From the NCBI GenBank assembly GCA_035297145.1, contig DATGZN010000112.1:62001-126000 (forward strand): DNA of 64,000 bases, given 5' to 3'. Under the pieces are notes generated by a model. That model saw only the letters and a list, made by a program, of their open reading frames with translations, was not told where the DNA came from and did not search any database. Shown piece by piece: positions 9,262 through 17,796 of the stretch; position 1 is the first letter of the stretch, and every line of letters starts with the position of its first letter. This stretch comes from QHXW01 sp035297145 (lineage in GTDB: Bacteria; Acidobacteriota; Terriglobia; Bryobacterales; Bryobacteraceae). The position numbers and the translations under genes were made by a program.

Positions 9262-9747
9262 ATGGCACAGGTCACGGAACTCCATGTGAATGGGACCAGA
9301 CGCCGCGTGAACGCCAGCCCGGAGCGAAGCCTGCTCAGCGTTCTGCGCGACGATCTGGATCTCACCGGCGCGAAATACGGGTGCGGAGAAGGGCAGTGCG
9401 GCGCGTGCACGGTGCTGCTCGACGGCCATGCCGTGCGCTCCTGCATCACGCGCGTCTCAGCCGCGGAAGGCAAACGGATCCTCACCATCGAGGGCCTGGA
9501 ACGCAACGGCGGACTCCATCCGTTGCAGGAAGCTTTTCTCGAAACCGGCGCCATGCAGTGCGGCTACTGTACGGCTGGCATGATCATGAACGGCGTCTCG
9601 TTACTCGCTGAGAACGTCAGCCCCACCGAGAGTGAGATCGTCCATGGCATGCAAGGCAACATCTGCCGGTGCGGAACTTATCCGCGAATTGTGGCGGCTG
9701 TGCGCATCGCTGCCCAACACCAGAAGACCATGCGGAGGGCGTCATGA
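9262..9747 (+). CDS. (2Fe-2S) small subunit of a molybdenum hydroxylase (IorA/CoxS type)
   Basis: 161 residues. All eight cysteines for two [2Fe-2S] clusters are present: plant-ferredoxin type C41, C46, C49 and C61 (motif GCGEGQCGACTVLL), then the all-alpha cluster C100, C103, C135 and C137 (QCGYCTAG and ICRCGTY). This is the electron-transfer subunit of xanthine-oxidase-family enzymes such as isoquinoline 1-oxidoreductase, aldehyde dehydrogenase or CO dehydrogenase-like enzymes. The stop overlaps the next gene's start as ATGA, so the two subunits are translationally coupled. No FAD (CoxM-like) subunit is present. That fits the two-subunit IorAB layout, in which electrons go to a cytochrome rather than NAD. 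Confidence 0.92.
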   Translation: MAQVTELHVNGTRRRVNASPERSLLSVLRDDLDLTGAKYGCGEGQCGACTVLLDGHAVRSCITRVSAAEGKRILTIEGLERNGGLHPLQEAFLETGAMQCGYCTAGMIMNGVSLLAENVSPTESEIVHGMQGNICRCGTYPRIVAAVRIAAQHQKTMRRAS

Positions 9748-11792
9748 CCACGGAACTTTCCCGTCGCAACTTCTTGAATACGCTAGGCGGCGGCATCGTG
9801 GTGCTGTGCGTGATCGATGAAGCCGCGGATGCACAGGAATCCGGACGGCGCGCCCGTGGCGGCGATGCACGCCCGGCGGAGATTTCCGCGTGGCTGCACA
9901 TCGGCGAGGATGGTGGCATCACGGTTTATACCGGCAAAACCGAGGTCGGGCAGAACATCCGGACATCGCTCACACAGGCTGTTGCCGAGGAGTTGCACGC
10001 GCCGGTGGCGAGCATCCACATGCTGATGGCCGATACCGATCTGGTGCCCTATGACATGGGCACTTTCGGCAGCCGCACGACGCCGACTATGGCACCGCAG
10101 CTTCGCAAAGCGGCGGCGGCGGCCCGCGAGGCGCTCATCAATATCGCCTCGTCGGAGTGGAAGGTTGACCGTGGCGCGGTGCAGATTGCGGACGGCAAAG
10201 TGACCTGCAATGGACACAGCGCGGGATTTGGCGAGCTGACGCATGGCAAGCAACTGGTGCAATCGATTCAGGCCGAGGTGAAGCTGACGCCGGCACTCGA
10301 ATGGAAGGTCGCGGGGCATACCATCCCGAAAGTGAACGGCCGGGATATCGTCACCGGCAGCCACCGCTACACCACCGACGTCAAGCGTCCCGGCATGCTG
10401 TACGGCAAAGTGCTGCGCCCGGTGGCGTTCGGCGCGAAGCTGACAAGCCTGGATGATTCCGCCGCTAAGCAGATTTCCGGCGTGACCGTGGCGCATGACG
10501 GTGAGTTCGCGGGTGTTGCCGCGTCCGATGAGATGACCGCCGACCGCGCGCTGGCCGCGCTCAAAGCCGATTGGAAGAGCGAGCCGCAACCGTCGGATCG
10601 CGACTTCTTCACCTATATCAAGACCGACGCCGAGGCAGGCGAGGATCGCGACGCACGCGGTTCCATCGAGCGCGGAATGGCGGAAGCTGAGCACAAAGTC
10701 AGCGGCACTTACACCATCGCCTACATCGCACACACGCCGCTCGAGCCGCGCGCCGCGGTGGCCGAGTGGACCGGCGACAAACTCACCGTCTGGACCGGCA
10801 CGCAGCGGCCCTTCGGAGTGCGCGAGGAACTGGCGTCGGCGTTGGGCATTCCCCAGGAGCGCGTGCGCGTGATCGTGCCTGACACCGGCTCCGGCTACGG
10901 CGGCAAGCACTCGGGCGAAACCGCGATTGAAGCCGCGCGTCTTGCCAAGGCCGCGGGCAAACCCGTGCAAGTGGTTTGGACGCGCCAGGAAGAGTTCACC
11001 TGGAGCTACTTCCGGCCGGGCGGCGTGATCGAGATTTCCGCCGGAGCGCGTGCGGACGGGCACATCACAGCCTGGGAATTTCACAACTACAATTCGGGGT
11101 CCTCGGGAATGCAGATCACTTACGACATTCCCAACCGGCAGATCGTGTTTCATCCATCGAAATCGCCGCTACGGCAGGGATCATATAGAGGACTTGCCGC
11201 GACGGCCAACCACTTCGCGCGCGAGTGCCACATCGACGAGCTGGCGCACGCCGTGGGCATGGATCCGCTCGAGTTCCGCTTGAAGAATCTCAAAGACGAG
11301 CGGCAGCGCGCGGTGCTGATCGCCGCCGCCGAGAAGTTCGGCTGGGGTAAACAAAAGTCGGATGGGCGCGGCTATGGGATATCACTCGGCTTCGAAAAGA
11401 ACGCTTACGTGGGCTGCTGTGCGGAAGCAACGATGGAAGGCGGCCGGCCGAAGATCATTCGCGTGGTGGAGGCGTTCGAGTGCGGCGCGGTGGTGAATCC
11501 CGATCACCTGCGTAACCAGGTGGAAGGCTCCGTCATCATGGCGATCGGCGGCGCGCTCTTCGAGCAGATCCGCTTCGCCGATGGCAAAATCCTCAACCCA
11601 CTGTTCTCGCGCTACCGCGTTCCGCGCTTCAGTGACGTTCCCGCGATCGAAACCGTCCTGGTGGACCGCAAAGATCTGCCGTCGTCAGGGGCGGGCGAAA
11701 CGCCCATCATCGGCTTGGCGCCGGCGGTGGGGAATGCGCTGTTCCAGGTTACGGGGAAGAGAGTGCGCTCGATGCCGATGTCGGCGGCGTAA
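9744..11792 (+). CDS. Molybdopterin-binding large subunit, IorB-like xanthine dehydrogenase family
   Basis: 682 residues from the ATG that overlaps the small-subunit stop. An N-terminal Tat-like signal (SRRNFLNTLGGG) suggests export with folded cofactor, as in IorB/aldehyde dehydrogenases. The first part holds YTGKTEVGQNIRTSL, the domain around DTGSGYGGKHSGE is the Moco-binding site, and near the C-terminus GAGETPIIGLAPAVGNA carries the glutamate that acts as base in the family. IorB homologs are usually about 700-750 residues, so this is slightly short but complete. Substrate is unknown: aldehydes or N-heterocycles are typical. Followed by a gene-poor gap. Confidence 0.9.
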   Translation: MTTELSRRNFLNTLGGGIVVLCVIDEAADAQESGRRARGGDARPAEISAWLHIGEDGGITVYTGKTEVGQNIRTSLTQAVAEELHAPVASIHMLMADTDLVPYDMGTFGSRTTPTMAPQLRKAAAAAREALINIASSEWKVDRGAVQIADGKVTCNGHSAGFGELTHGKQLVQSIQAEVKLTPALEWKVAGHTIPKVNGRDIVTGSHRYTTDVKRPGMLYGKVLRPVAFGAKLTSLDDSAAKQISGVTVAHDGEFAGVAASDEMTADRALAALKADWKSEPQPSDRDFFTYIKTDAEAGEDRDARGSIERGMAEAEHKVSGTYTIAYIAHTPLEPRAAVAEWTGDKLTVWTGTQRPFGVREELASALGIPQERVRVIVPDTGSGYGGKHSGETAIEAARLAKAAGKPVQVVWTRQEEFTWSYFRPGGVIEISAGARADGHITAWEFHNYNSGSSGMQITYDIPNRQIVFHPSKSPLRQGSYRGLAATANHFARECHIDELAHAVGMDPLEFRLKNLKDERQRAVLIAAAEKFGWGKQKSDGRGYGISLGFEKNAYVGCCAEATMEGGRPKIIRVVEAFECGAVVNPDHLRNQVEGSVIMAIGGALFEQIRFADGKILNPLFSRYRVPRFSDVPAIETVLVDRKDLPSSGAGETPIIGLAPAVGNALFQVTGKRVRSMPMSAA

Positions 11793-12136
11793 GGGAGCGA
11801 TAGCCGAAGGGGTGGGGAGGTGGCGAATCAGCCAGAGGCTTTGCTAGCCTCGTTGTGATTAGTCAGCTTGCTGCCGCAGCCAGCCGGCAGGCATGGGGAT
11901 CATGACGGTACCCGGCGAGGCTCCCATAAGCCCCGCCTTCGCGCCCATTGCCGGGTGGTCCTTCCCGTTTTGTGCGCAGATGTCAGCAACGGGCGTTACA
12001 AGGCAAGGTGCGTTTACTTCCGGAACCGCCGTCACTCAGGACTGGCCGCTTTCTGAATCGGCTAAAATTAACTGCATCGCCCATATGCCCCTGTCTGCAA
12101 ATGAAACAGTCTCCTGGAGTCAAAAAGGAGGCGACA
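11793..12136. other. Intergenic region without recognisable gene
   Basis: This 344 bp stretch after the large subunit has no convincing coding frame. A short open frame continues upstream of the next gene's chosen start but lacks coding character. A strong Shine-Dalgarno sequence (AAAGGAGG) lies at its right end. Confidence 0.5.
12124..12131 (+). promoter_or_regulatory. Strong ribosome-binding site deciding a TTG start
   Basis: AAAGGAGG is a near-perfect anti-SD complement. It ends five bases before the TTG at 12137, whereas the in-frame ATG at 12101 has no such site in front of it. It therefore favours TTG as the start of the next gene. Confidence 0.7.
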
Positions 12137-12562
12137 TTGGCAATCGTCTTTGAGTTCAACGTGATCCTTGCACGGAAATCTGAGGTGGACTCGAAGTATC
12201 CGGGAGGGTTGACTCAATTCAGAGTCGACTGGCTGGAGAAACCACCGGAGAGATGGTGCGAGGACGAGCACCTACTTGCATTTAGTTCGATGGGTTCGTA
12301 TTTCGAGGCGGTTTACAAAAGCCTGTTGGAGTGCGGTGTCGATGTTCTCAGCGCCAGCGAATTAACGCCGCCGGACGAGGTCGTCTCGCGTTGGAATTGG
12401 CTCGCGTTTGATACCGAAAAATGGCGACGGGAGCTTGCAGGTTCTGGTGTCATGTTTTTCGAGATTCCACGGTACTGGCTCAAAGGAGAGCAGCCAGGAG
12501 TGAAGGTTCATTTTAGCAGGCAGCCGAAAAGAACCGCCTCGGACGCATCGGGCACCGACTGA
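12137..12562 (+). CDS. Hypothetical protein, 141 residues
   Basis: Family not recognised. The product begins AIVFEFNVILARKSEVD and is a mixed alpha/beta, rather acidic protein with many aromatic residues (FRVDWLEKPPERWCEDEHL, SRWNWLAFDTEKWRREL, FFEIPRYWL). There is no signal peptide or membrane segment. Codon use is less GC-biased than in the neighbours, a possible sign of recent acquisition. The size and the solitary setting resemble small immunity-like or orphan accessory proteins, but nothing proves this. The start was chosen for the excellent SD five bases upstream; an ATG start at 12101 would add 12 residues. Confidence 0.55.
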   Translation: MAIVFEFNVILARKSEVDSKYPGGLTQFRVDWLEKPPERWCEDEHLLAFSSMGSYFEAVYKSLLECGVDVLSASELTPPDEVVSRWNWLAFDTEKWRRELAGSGVMFFEIPRYWLKGEQPGVKVHFSRQPKRTASDASGTD

Positions 12563-13036
12563 GAACTCCTTGTTGTCCCAACTTCCGCCGCGTGGGTGAG
12601 GCTGGGGATTGGAAGCGACCGTTTTTCGACTCGGTGGCCGGCTTCGAAGGGCACCGAACCTCAGGAGCCTAGGACGAGTAAGCCGAGGGCCGAGTGGCCG
12701 ACCATCCAGCAGCTATCTCGCCGAGCCTTCAAGAATCAGAGTGTTATCAGCGATTTCGGCCGCTCTCGGCAGCTGCCACTATTTGCCTGTTGGTGCGCGC
12801 CGCCACAGTTCGTCGAAGAAGTTCGAAGACGAAAGTCAATGGCACGGAAAGCCTGAAGGGTACGAGAACTATGCCTGGTGTTCAACCTAACGTAACCGAA
12901 AACTTCCGCTGACATTTACCGAAACTGCGAACAAGCTGTCACCGCTTTGTAATCTGCGGATGCTAGCATGGCTGGCGCAGTACGTGTCGAGCACACGTCT
13001 CTGTTCCACCCAGAAACTTCCGAGGAGAGACTATCA
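12563..13036. other. Intergenic region upstream of a secreted protein gene
   Basis: No coding frame with reasonable composition is seen in these 474 bp. The rightmost 170 bp should contain the promoter of the gene starting at 13037. AGGAGAGA at 13023-13030 is its ribosome-binding site. Confidence 0.45.
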
Positions 13037-14770
13037 ATGAAAGCGAACATCGCAAGAAAGCGAACATCGAGAGCGAACATTTCGAGAAAACGCCTGTTCG
13101 CGGTTGCAGCACTGCTTACGGTCGTTTCTATCGCTACCCTGGCGGGCGTCTTCACCGCTTATGCCCAAAACGGCAGTGCATACTTCTATCCCGGCAACCT
13201 GGTGGTCACCCGCAGCTTCTATATGGACACGGGCAGCATTGTAGCCGGGACGACGGTTCTGCCCCCTAACTGCTCGCCCGCCAACTGCCCGACCCCTGCA
13301 ACCGCCGTAACGAGCAGCGCCTATCCGTACGTTTTTAACAACGATACCGTCGATGGCAACTTCGGCATCACCTCGAAGATTTTTCTCGACCAGATCACCC
13401 CCGCCGGCACGCTCGTCACCTCGCTCGAAGTGCCCAACAGCTCCCAACACGGAGTCCCGCCCACCAAGGATCAAGTGGTCACCAGTTTCTCCTCGAAATC
13501 GGAATTGGCGTTGAACTTGTCGACCGATGGTAACTACCTGACCTTCATGGGCTATTTCGCGCCGATCGGCGCAATTGACGTCTCGAATTCCAACACGCCC
13601 GGAGAAATCGATCCCACCGTTGCCCCCGGAAACAGCTACTACCGTTCCGTGGCGCAAGTGGATCGGCACGGGAAATTTCACATTACGAAAACCAACGCCT
13701 ATACCGGCGACAATGGCCGCGCGGCGATCCTGAGCAACTCCCTCGGCGCGAACCTGGTCTACATGGCCGGCAACGCGGGCAACGGCACCCAAACGCCCCA
13801 GCCGGTCGGCGTCATTATCAGCACCGGCGCGCAGATGCTGACGCCCGAGGTCAAGGCGGAAGTCGCTCAAAATCCCGGAACTCCCACAGCAGTGGGGAGC
13901 TTCAACATTGCGCAGTTGGGCGACAAGCTGGACAAGATCGGGAAAGACACCAACTTCCGCGGCCTGACGATTTTCGACAACGTGCTCTATTACACGAAGG
14001 GAAGCGGCGGCAACGGCATCAACACCGTCTACTTCGTCGATAGCACCGGCTCGGTGTGCACGGACACGAATGGGGTGGGCCTTCCTGTCTCCGGCGCCGG
14101 CCTTCCGACGTCGCCACTGGCTTACGACCCCAGCGCAACTGTCATTCAAACCGATGGCCTCAAACCTTACAATATGTGCATCCTGAAGGGCCTCCCCACT
14201 GTCCTCGCCAAGAAGAGCACCGCGAGTTTCCCTTTCGGCATCTGGTTTGCGAACGCCACCACGCTTTACGTCGCCGATGAAGGCAGCGGTGCCTCGGGCG
14301 CAACCGTCGCGGATTTCTACGCCCCCGCCACGCCAGCGCAAAACCCAACGGCTGGACTCCAGAAGTGGGTGTTTAACGCAGCCGCCGGCGAGTGGCAGCT
14401 CGCCTACACGCTGACGAATGGCTTGAACCTCGGCGTACCGTACTCGTACGCGATCACGGGTTATCCGACCGGGCTCAATAACGGAGCCGGAGGAAGTGGA
14501 TTTCCGTGGCAGCCGGCAAACGACGGCGTCCGCAATATCACGGGCGTGGTGAATCGCGATGGGACCGCGACCATCTACGCCATCACCTCCACCATCAGTG
14601 GAAACGGCGACCAGGGCGCCGATCCGAACCAGTTGGTCGCGATCACGGATACCTTGAGCGCCGGCGGCCCCACTCCTCCCGCCGGGGAAAGCTTCACCAT
14701 AATCAAAACGGCCGGCTTCGGCGAAGTCCTGCGCGGCGTCGCCTGGGCACCGGGGACAGCCCGGCACTAG
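13037..14770 (+). CDS. Secreted hypothetical protein, probably beta-rich
   Basis: 577 residues from the ATG with AGGAGAGA six bases upstream; an in-frame ATG at 12968 would add 23 residues but has no such site. A basic N-terminus (ARKRTSRANISRKR) and a long hydrophobic core (LFAVAALLTVVSIATLAGVF) form a signal peptide or anchor ending near AYAQ. The mature part is rich in Gly, Thr, Asn and Pro. It has short strand-loop units such as FDNVLYYTKGSGGNGINTVYFV and a four-cysteine start, which suggests a repeat-based beta structure, perhaps a propeller. No catalytic motif is recognised. It is probably monocistronic. Confidence 0.72.
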   Translation: MKANIARKRTSRANISRKRLFAVAALLTVVSIATLAGVFTAYAQNGSAYFYPGNLVVTRSFYMDTGSIVAGTTVLPPNCSPANCPTPATAVTSSAYPYVFNNDTVDGNFGITSKIFLDQITPAGTLVTSLEVPNSSQHGVPPTKDQVVTSFSSKSELALNLSTDGNYLTFMGYFAPIGAIDVSNSNTPGEIDPTVAPGNSYYRSVAQVDRHGKFHITKTNAYTGDNGRAAILSNSLGANLVYMAGNAGNGTQTPQPVGVIISTGAQMLTPEVKAEVAQNPGTPTAVGSFNIAQLGDKLDKIGKDTNFRGLTIFDNVLYYTKGSGGNGINTVYFVDSTGSVCTDTNGVGLPVSGAGLPTSPLAYDPSATVIQTDGLKPYNMCILKGLPTVLAKKSTASFPFGIWFANATTLYVADEGSGASGATVADFYAPATPAQNPTAGLQKWVFNAAAGEWQLAYTLTNGLNLGVPYSYAITGYPTGLNNGAGGSGFPWQPANDGVRNITGVVNRDGTATIYAITSTISGNGDQGADPNQLVAITDTLSAGGPTPPAGESFTIIKTAGFGEVLRGVAWAPGTARH

Positions 14771-14894
14771 AGCCGCGAGGCGCAAGTGGGGCGGGCGACC
14801 GTAGCCCGCCTCTCCCGCCCAGCGCGCGTTCCGAATGAGCGAGTCGCCATCTCGGACTTTGGGCCGCCCTGCGGTCCCAGACCCGGCGTTCTGC

Positions 14895-15207
14895 TTAGAT
14901 CCCCGCCCCCAACGCCTTCATAGTCCGCCCGCAAATCTCCTCCGGCGATCCCCTCGCCGCCACAGGCATCAGCAATCCCAGCTCCGAGTAAAACTCGATC
15001 AGCGGCATCGTGCTCCGTTGATACGCCTCCATCCGAACCGTTACGGATTCCGGCCGATCATCCTCGCGTTGGAATAGCGGGCCGCCGCAATGATCGCACA
15101 CACCCTCGGCTTTCGGCGGCTGCCCGGTGACGTGACACACCGCTTTGCACTGCTTGCAAGTGCGGCGTCCGCTGAGCCGGCTGACGATCACGCCCAGGGC
15201 AGCTCGC
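14895..15207 (-). pseudogene. 3' fragment of adenylate kinase (duplicate of the adk tail at 17020-17340)
   Basis: On the minus strand this stretch encodes the C-terminal half of adenylate kinase: IVSRLSGRRTCKQCKAV, the zinc-lid half-sites CKQC and CDHC, EDDRPESVTVRMEAYQRS and the final GSPEEICGRTM, ending in TAA. It is about 96 residues, with about a dozen replacements against the intact copy 2.1 kb away. Similarity stops just past the stop codon on one side. On the other it fades near 15207, within the codons for ELPLDE, where one base is missing. The P-loop and NMP domain are absent, so it cannot be an active kinase. The surviving open frame suggests a recent duplication. Confidence 0.85.
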
Positions 15208-15257
15208 GTCGAGCACCTGCGATTAATCCGCCAGTCTGGGGAGTCCGCTGGTTGGGA

Positions 15258-15263
15258 TATAAT
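15258..15263 (+). promoter_or_regulatory. Perfect -10 hexamer next to the SGNH hydrolase start
   Basis: A perfect TATAAT ends seven bases before the ATG at 15270. Transcription from it would start about at the ATG, so the message could be leaderless. No good -35 hexamer is seen 16-18 bases upstream, which lowers confidence. Confidence 0.35.
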
Positions 15264-15269
15264 ACCGCG

Positions 15270-16253
15270 ATGGCTACTTCTCGTATTGGACGCCTCGCGC
15301 TCATAGGGTTGGCGATCGGCGGATTCTTGCCAGCTGCCAGCGCCGGAACAATCGACGCAATATATGCCTTCGGCGACAGCCTCTCGGACGTCGGAAACGT
15401 TTTTATAGCGACCGGCGGCGCCGAGCCTGCACCCCCGTATTCCAACGGGCAGTTCAGCAATGGGCCGATCTGGATTCAGGATCTCGCGGCTAAATTCGGT
15501 GTCGCGCCTCTTCATCCAAGCCTGGCGGGCGGAACCGACTATGCCTTCGGTGGGGCAGAGACCGGCCCAGAGACGTTCAATACCGCAAATCCCGCGACAG
15601 ACCTCACCGCACAGGTGGCTCAATTCGGAGCGGCTCATCCGGTTGCTGACCCGAATGCGCTCTACACGATCTGGATTGGCAGCAACGATCTGTCCGACAT
15701 CCTGACGGGAGCGCTTCCAACGCAATATCCAGGGGATATCGGAGCTGCCGTGACCAACGTCGATGCCTCAATCGGTGCTTTGGCTGCCGATGGTGCGAAG
15801 AGGCTTCTCATCGTCACAGTGCCGGACCTGGGCAAGACTCCCGGCGCAATAGCTGGGGGTCCGTCAGTGCAGGCCGGCGCATCGTTCCTGGCGGCGAATT
15901 TCGATAACGCCCTTGTCACTAGCGCGCTTTCGCTCGCAGGCTCGGATGGCTTACATCTGTCCATTCTGGATACCTATTCGCTCCTCGATGGGATTGTGGC
16001 GAATCCATCGCTCTACGGCTTCGCCAATGTAACGGCCCCCTGTTTGACAGGAGAAGTCAATTTTGCCGGCGGCACGCCCTGCTCCAATCCCAGCCAGTTT
16101 CTGTTCTGGGATACCGATCACCCGACGGCAGCGGGCCATTTGATCGTCGCCGATGCCGCGGACGCTGTGGTGACTCCGGAGCCCGCCTCTGTGTCCCTGC
16201 TCGCCGTGGGATTGCTGGGCGCGGCTCTCGTTTTCCGCCGCCGGCGAGTATAA
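15270..16253 (+). CDS. SGNH/GDSL hydrolase with PEP-CTERM sorting signal
   Basis: 327 residues from the ATG at 15270. A signal peptide ending ASAG precedes the GDSL block I (YAFGDSLSDVGN), block III (IWIGSNDLSD) and block V (DTDHPTAAGH), giving the Ser-Asp-His catalytic set of secreted esterases/lipases of the SGNH superfamily. The C-terminus is a PEP-CTERM module: TPEPASVSLL, a hydrophobic helix and a terminal RRRR cluster. It should be exported and processed by an exosortase system not present in the window. The likely substrate is an acyl or acetyl ester, otherwise open. The gene lies between the adk fragment and the adk operon and reads opposite to both, so it may be part of an inserted segment. 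Confidence 0.88.
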   Translation: MATSRIGRLALIGLAIGGFLPAASAGTIDAIYAFGDSLSDVGNVFIATGGAEPAPPYSNGQFSNGPIWIQDLAAKFGVAPLHPSLAGGTDYAFGGAETGPETFNTANPATDLTAQVAQFGAAHPVADPNALYTIWIGSNDLSDILTGALPTQYPGDIGAAVTNVDASIGALAADGAKRLLIVTVPDLGKTPGAIAGGPSVQAGASFLAANFDNALVTSALSLAGSDGLHLSILDTYSLLDGIVANPSLYGFANVTAPCLTGEVNFAGGTPCSNPSQFLFWDTDHPTAAGHLIVADAADAVVTPEPASVSLLAVGLLGAALVFRRRRV

Positions 16254-16357
16254 GCGGTACGCGATTTCGAGACTTCTTCGGTTTCTTCTGGTGTGGACGT
16301 TCGTTCCGCTACGCAGACGATCTCTCCCGGGCGAAGGTCCGCCAAGCGCCCGCTCTG

Positions 16358-17023
16358 CTACCGCTTCGGCACCAGGAAAACGACAACCATCATCACCTGG
16401 CGCGGCGACACCGTGATCGGCATAGCCTGTTCCAAGGAGCCATCGCCACCGTACCATGCCGGCTGGAAGCCCTTCGTCTGGACACGCAAACGGATGGGCG
16501 CGGCGGGCACCAGCCACTGGTTACCGAGGCGGCTGCCCTCGATCCAGCGGTCGGGAGGGCCGTCGCGCTCCAGCCTTATTGTGATGGCATCAATGTCGGC
16601 GCCGGTGACTGCGTTTCTCGCTTTGACTTCTAGTCGGCCGGCTGGCGAAATTTTGAGGACGATGCCGGACACTTCTCCGCCGGACGGCACCTCGATTTCG
16701 CTGGATGTTTGACTGTCCCAGAGGCCGAGCAAGCGGTCCGGGTAAAAATCCTCCTCCTTGCTGGCATCCACGGAAGTGCGGCCGGGTAGCAATCCCGCGA
16801 GTGCGAACCTCCCTTGTGAGTCGGTGAGGGCATGCGGCACTTTGCCCATGATTGGAGCGCCCATCAACATGGCCTGAACCATAGCGCCGGGAAGGGGCTG
16901 GCCCTGCTCATTCTGAACTACTCCGGACACGCGGCCGCGCTTCGGATCGGAAGCATCCTGGAAGGCAACAGTTTGCGCGAAAACGGATGCGCTGACCAGC
17001 AGGACTACAATTGCCGGCCTCAT
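16358..17023 (-). CDS. Secreted carboxypeptidase-regulatory-like domain protein
   Basis: 221 residues from the ATG at 17023. A signal peptide (RPAIVVLLVSASVFAQ) is followed by a CarboxypepD_reg-like beta-sandwich (RGRVSGVVQNEQGQPLPGAM, then SQGRFALAGLLPGRTSVDAS). A second beta region (VPSGGEVSGIVLKISPAGRL) follows and a third beta-rich section closes the protein. These Ig-like folds occur as modules in acidobacterial secreted proteins; no enzyme motif is visible. The ATG overlaps the TGA stop of adenylate kinase (ATGA), so translation is coupled to adk although the function seems unrelated. This suggests that the junction was created secondarily. Confidence 0.75.
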   Translation of the reverse strand: MRPAIVVLLVSASVFAQTVAFQDASDPKRGRVSGVVQNEQGQPLPGAMVQAMLMGAPIMGKVPHALTDSQGRFALAGLLPGRTSVDASKEEDFYPDRLLGLWDSQTSSEIEVPSGGEVSGIVLKISPAGRLEVKARNAVTGADIDAITIRLERDGPPDRWIEGSRLGNQWLVPAAPIRLRVQTKGFQPAWYGGDGSLEQAMPITVSPRQVMMVVVFLVPKR

Positions 17024-17769
17024 GCATTGACTCCCAACGCCCCCATCGTCCGCCCACAAATCTCCTCAGGCGATCCCGTCGCCGCGACCGGCATCAGCAA
17101 TCCCAGCCCCGAGTAAAACTCGATCAGAGGCATCGTGCTCCGTTGGTAAGCCTCCATCCGAACCTTGATGGCTTCCGGCCGGTCATCCTCGCGCTGGAAT
17201 AGCGGGCCGCCGCAATGATCGCACACGCCTTCTTTCTTAGGCGGCTGTCCGGTAATGTGGAACACCGCCTTGCATTGCTTGCAAGTACGCCGGCCGCTCA
17301 GGCGCGACACAATTTCGTCCAGCGGCAGTTCGTAATTCACCACGGCGTGCAGCGCAAGCTTCTCATTTTCCATGTGCTGCTTCAGCGCCTCAGCCTGGCT
17401 CAGAGTGCGCGGAAATCCGTCGAGGATGAATCCACCGCCGCAATGCAGGCAGCCGGTCCGTTCGCGCACCATCTCCCAAACGGTAGTGTCCGGCACCAGT
17501 TCACCACGGCGCATGTGCGCCAGAGCCGCCGTCATGGCTGGCGTTTGATCGCAATCCGAGCGGCCCCCGGCAGCGCGGAAGACATCGCCTGTCGAGAGAT
17601 GGCAGGCACCCAGACGCTGGCTCAGCAGCAGAGCCTGCGTGCCCTTGCCCACTCCCGGCGCTCCCAGCAGCACCAGCCGCCAAGGCGAATCGACGTCACC
17701 GGGCATCGAGCATTTGGCCGAAGGTCCTTGCAGCCAGGCTAACCGATCGTTCTTTTTTTGCGCATCCAT
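17020..17769 (-). CDS. adk: Adenylate kinase with zinc-type lid
   Basis: 249 residues from the ATG at 17769, chosen because GGAGG lies eight bases upstream. The P-loop LLGAPGVGKGTQ (about residues 34-45) is followed by the NMP-binding part (LSTGDVFRA), GGFILDGFPRTLSQAEAL, and a lid with the metal-binding pattern C-x2-C ... C-x2-C (CKQC, CDHC). EDDRPEAIKVRM and the C-terminal helices complete it. It makes 2 ADP from ATP and AMP. The protein has about 30 extra N-terminal residues and an unusual CLHCG before GGFILDGF compared with the usual 215-residue enzymes. It is not next to secY, so it may be a second adk in the genome. A truncated copy of its 3' end lies at 14895-15207. Confidence 0.9.
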   Translation of the reverse strand: MDAQKKNDRLAWLQGPSAKCSMPGDVDSPWRLVLLGAPGVGKGTQALLLSQRLGACHLSTGDVFRAAGGRSDCDQTPAMTAALAHMRRGELVPDTTVWEMVRERTGCLHCGGGFILDGFPRTLSQAEALKQHMENEKLALHAVVNYELPLDEIVSRLSGRRTCKQCKAVFHITGQPPKKEGVCDHCGGPLFQREDDRPEAIKVRMEAYQRSTMPLIEFYSGLGLLMPVAATGSPEEICGRTMGALGVNA

Positions 17770-17796
17770 CCAGATATCCTCCAAGAAACAGCCTCG

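Noticed and set aside
9783..11153. A 456-codon minus-strand frame across the molybdenum hydroxylase large subunit
   Set aside because: Antisense of a well-supported gene with all cofactor motifs; the translation is Arg/His/Gly-rich without a family.
13034..14785. A 583-codon open frame on the minus strand antisense to the secreted protein gene
   Set aside because: It shows Arg/Gly/Val-rich translation with no family match, no ribosome site and no signal peptide, as expected for antisense of GC-rich coding DNA. The plus-strand gene has a signal peptide and a good ribosome site.
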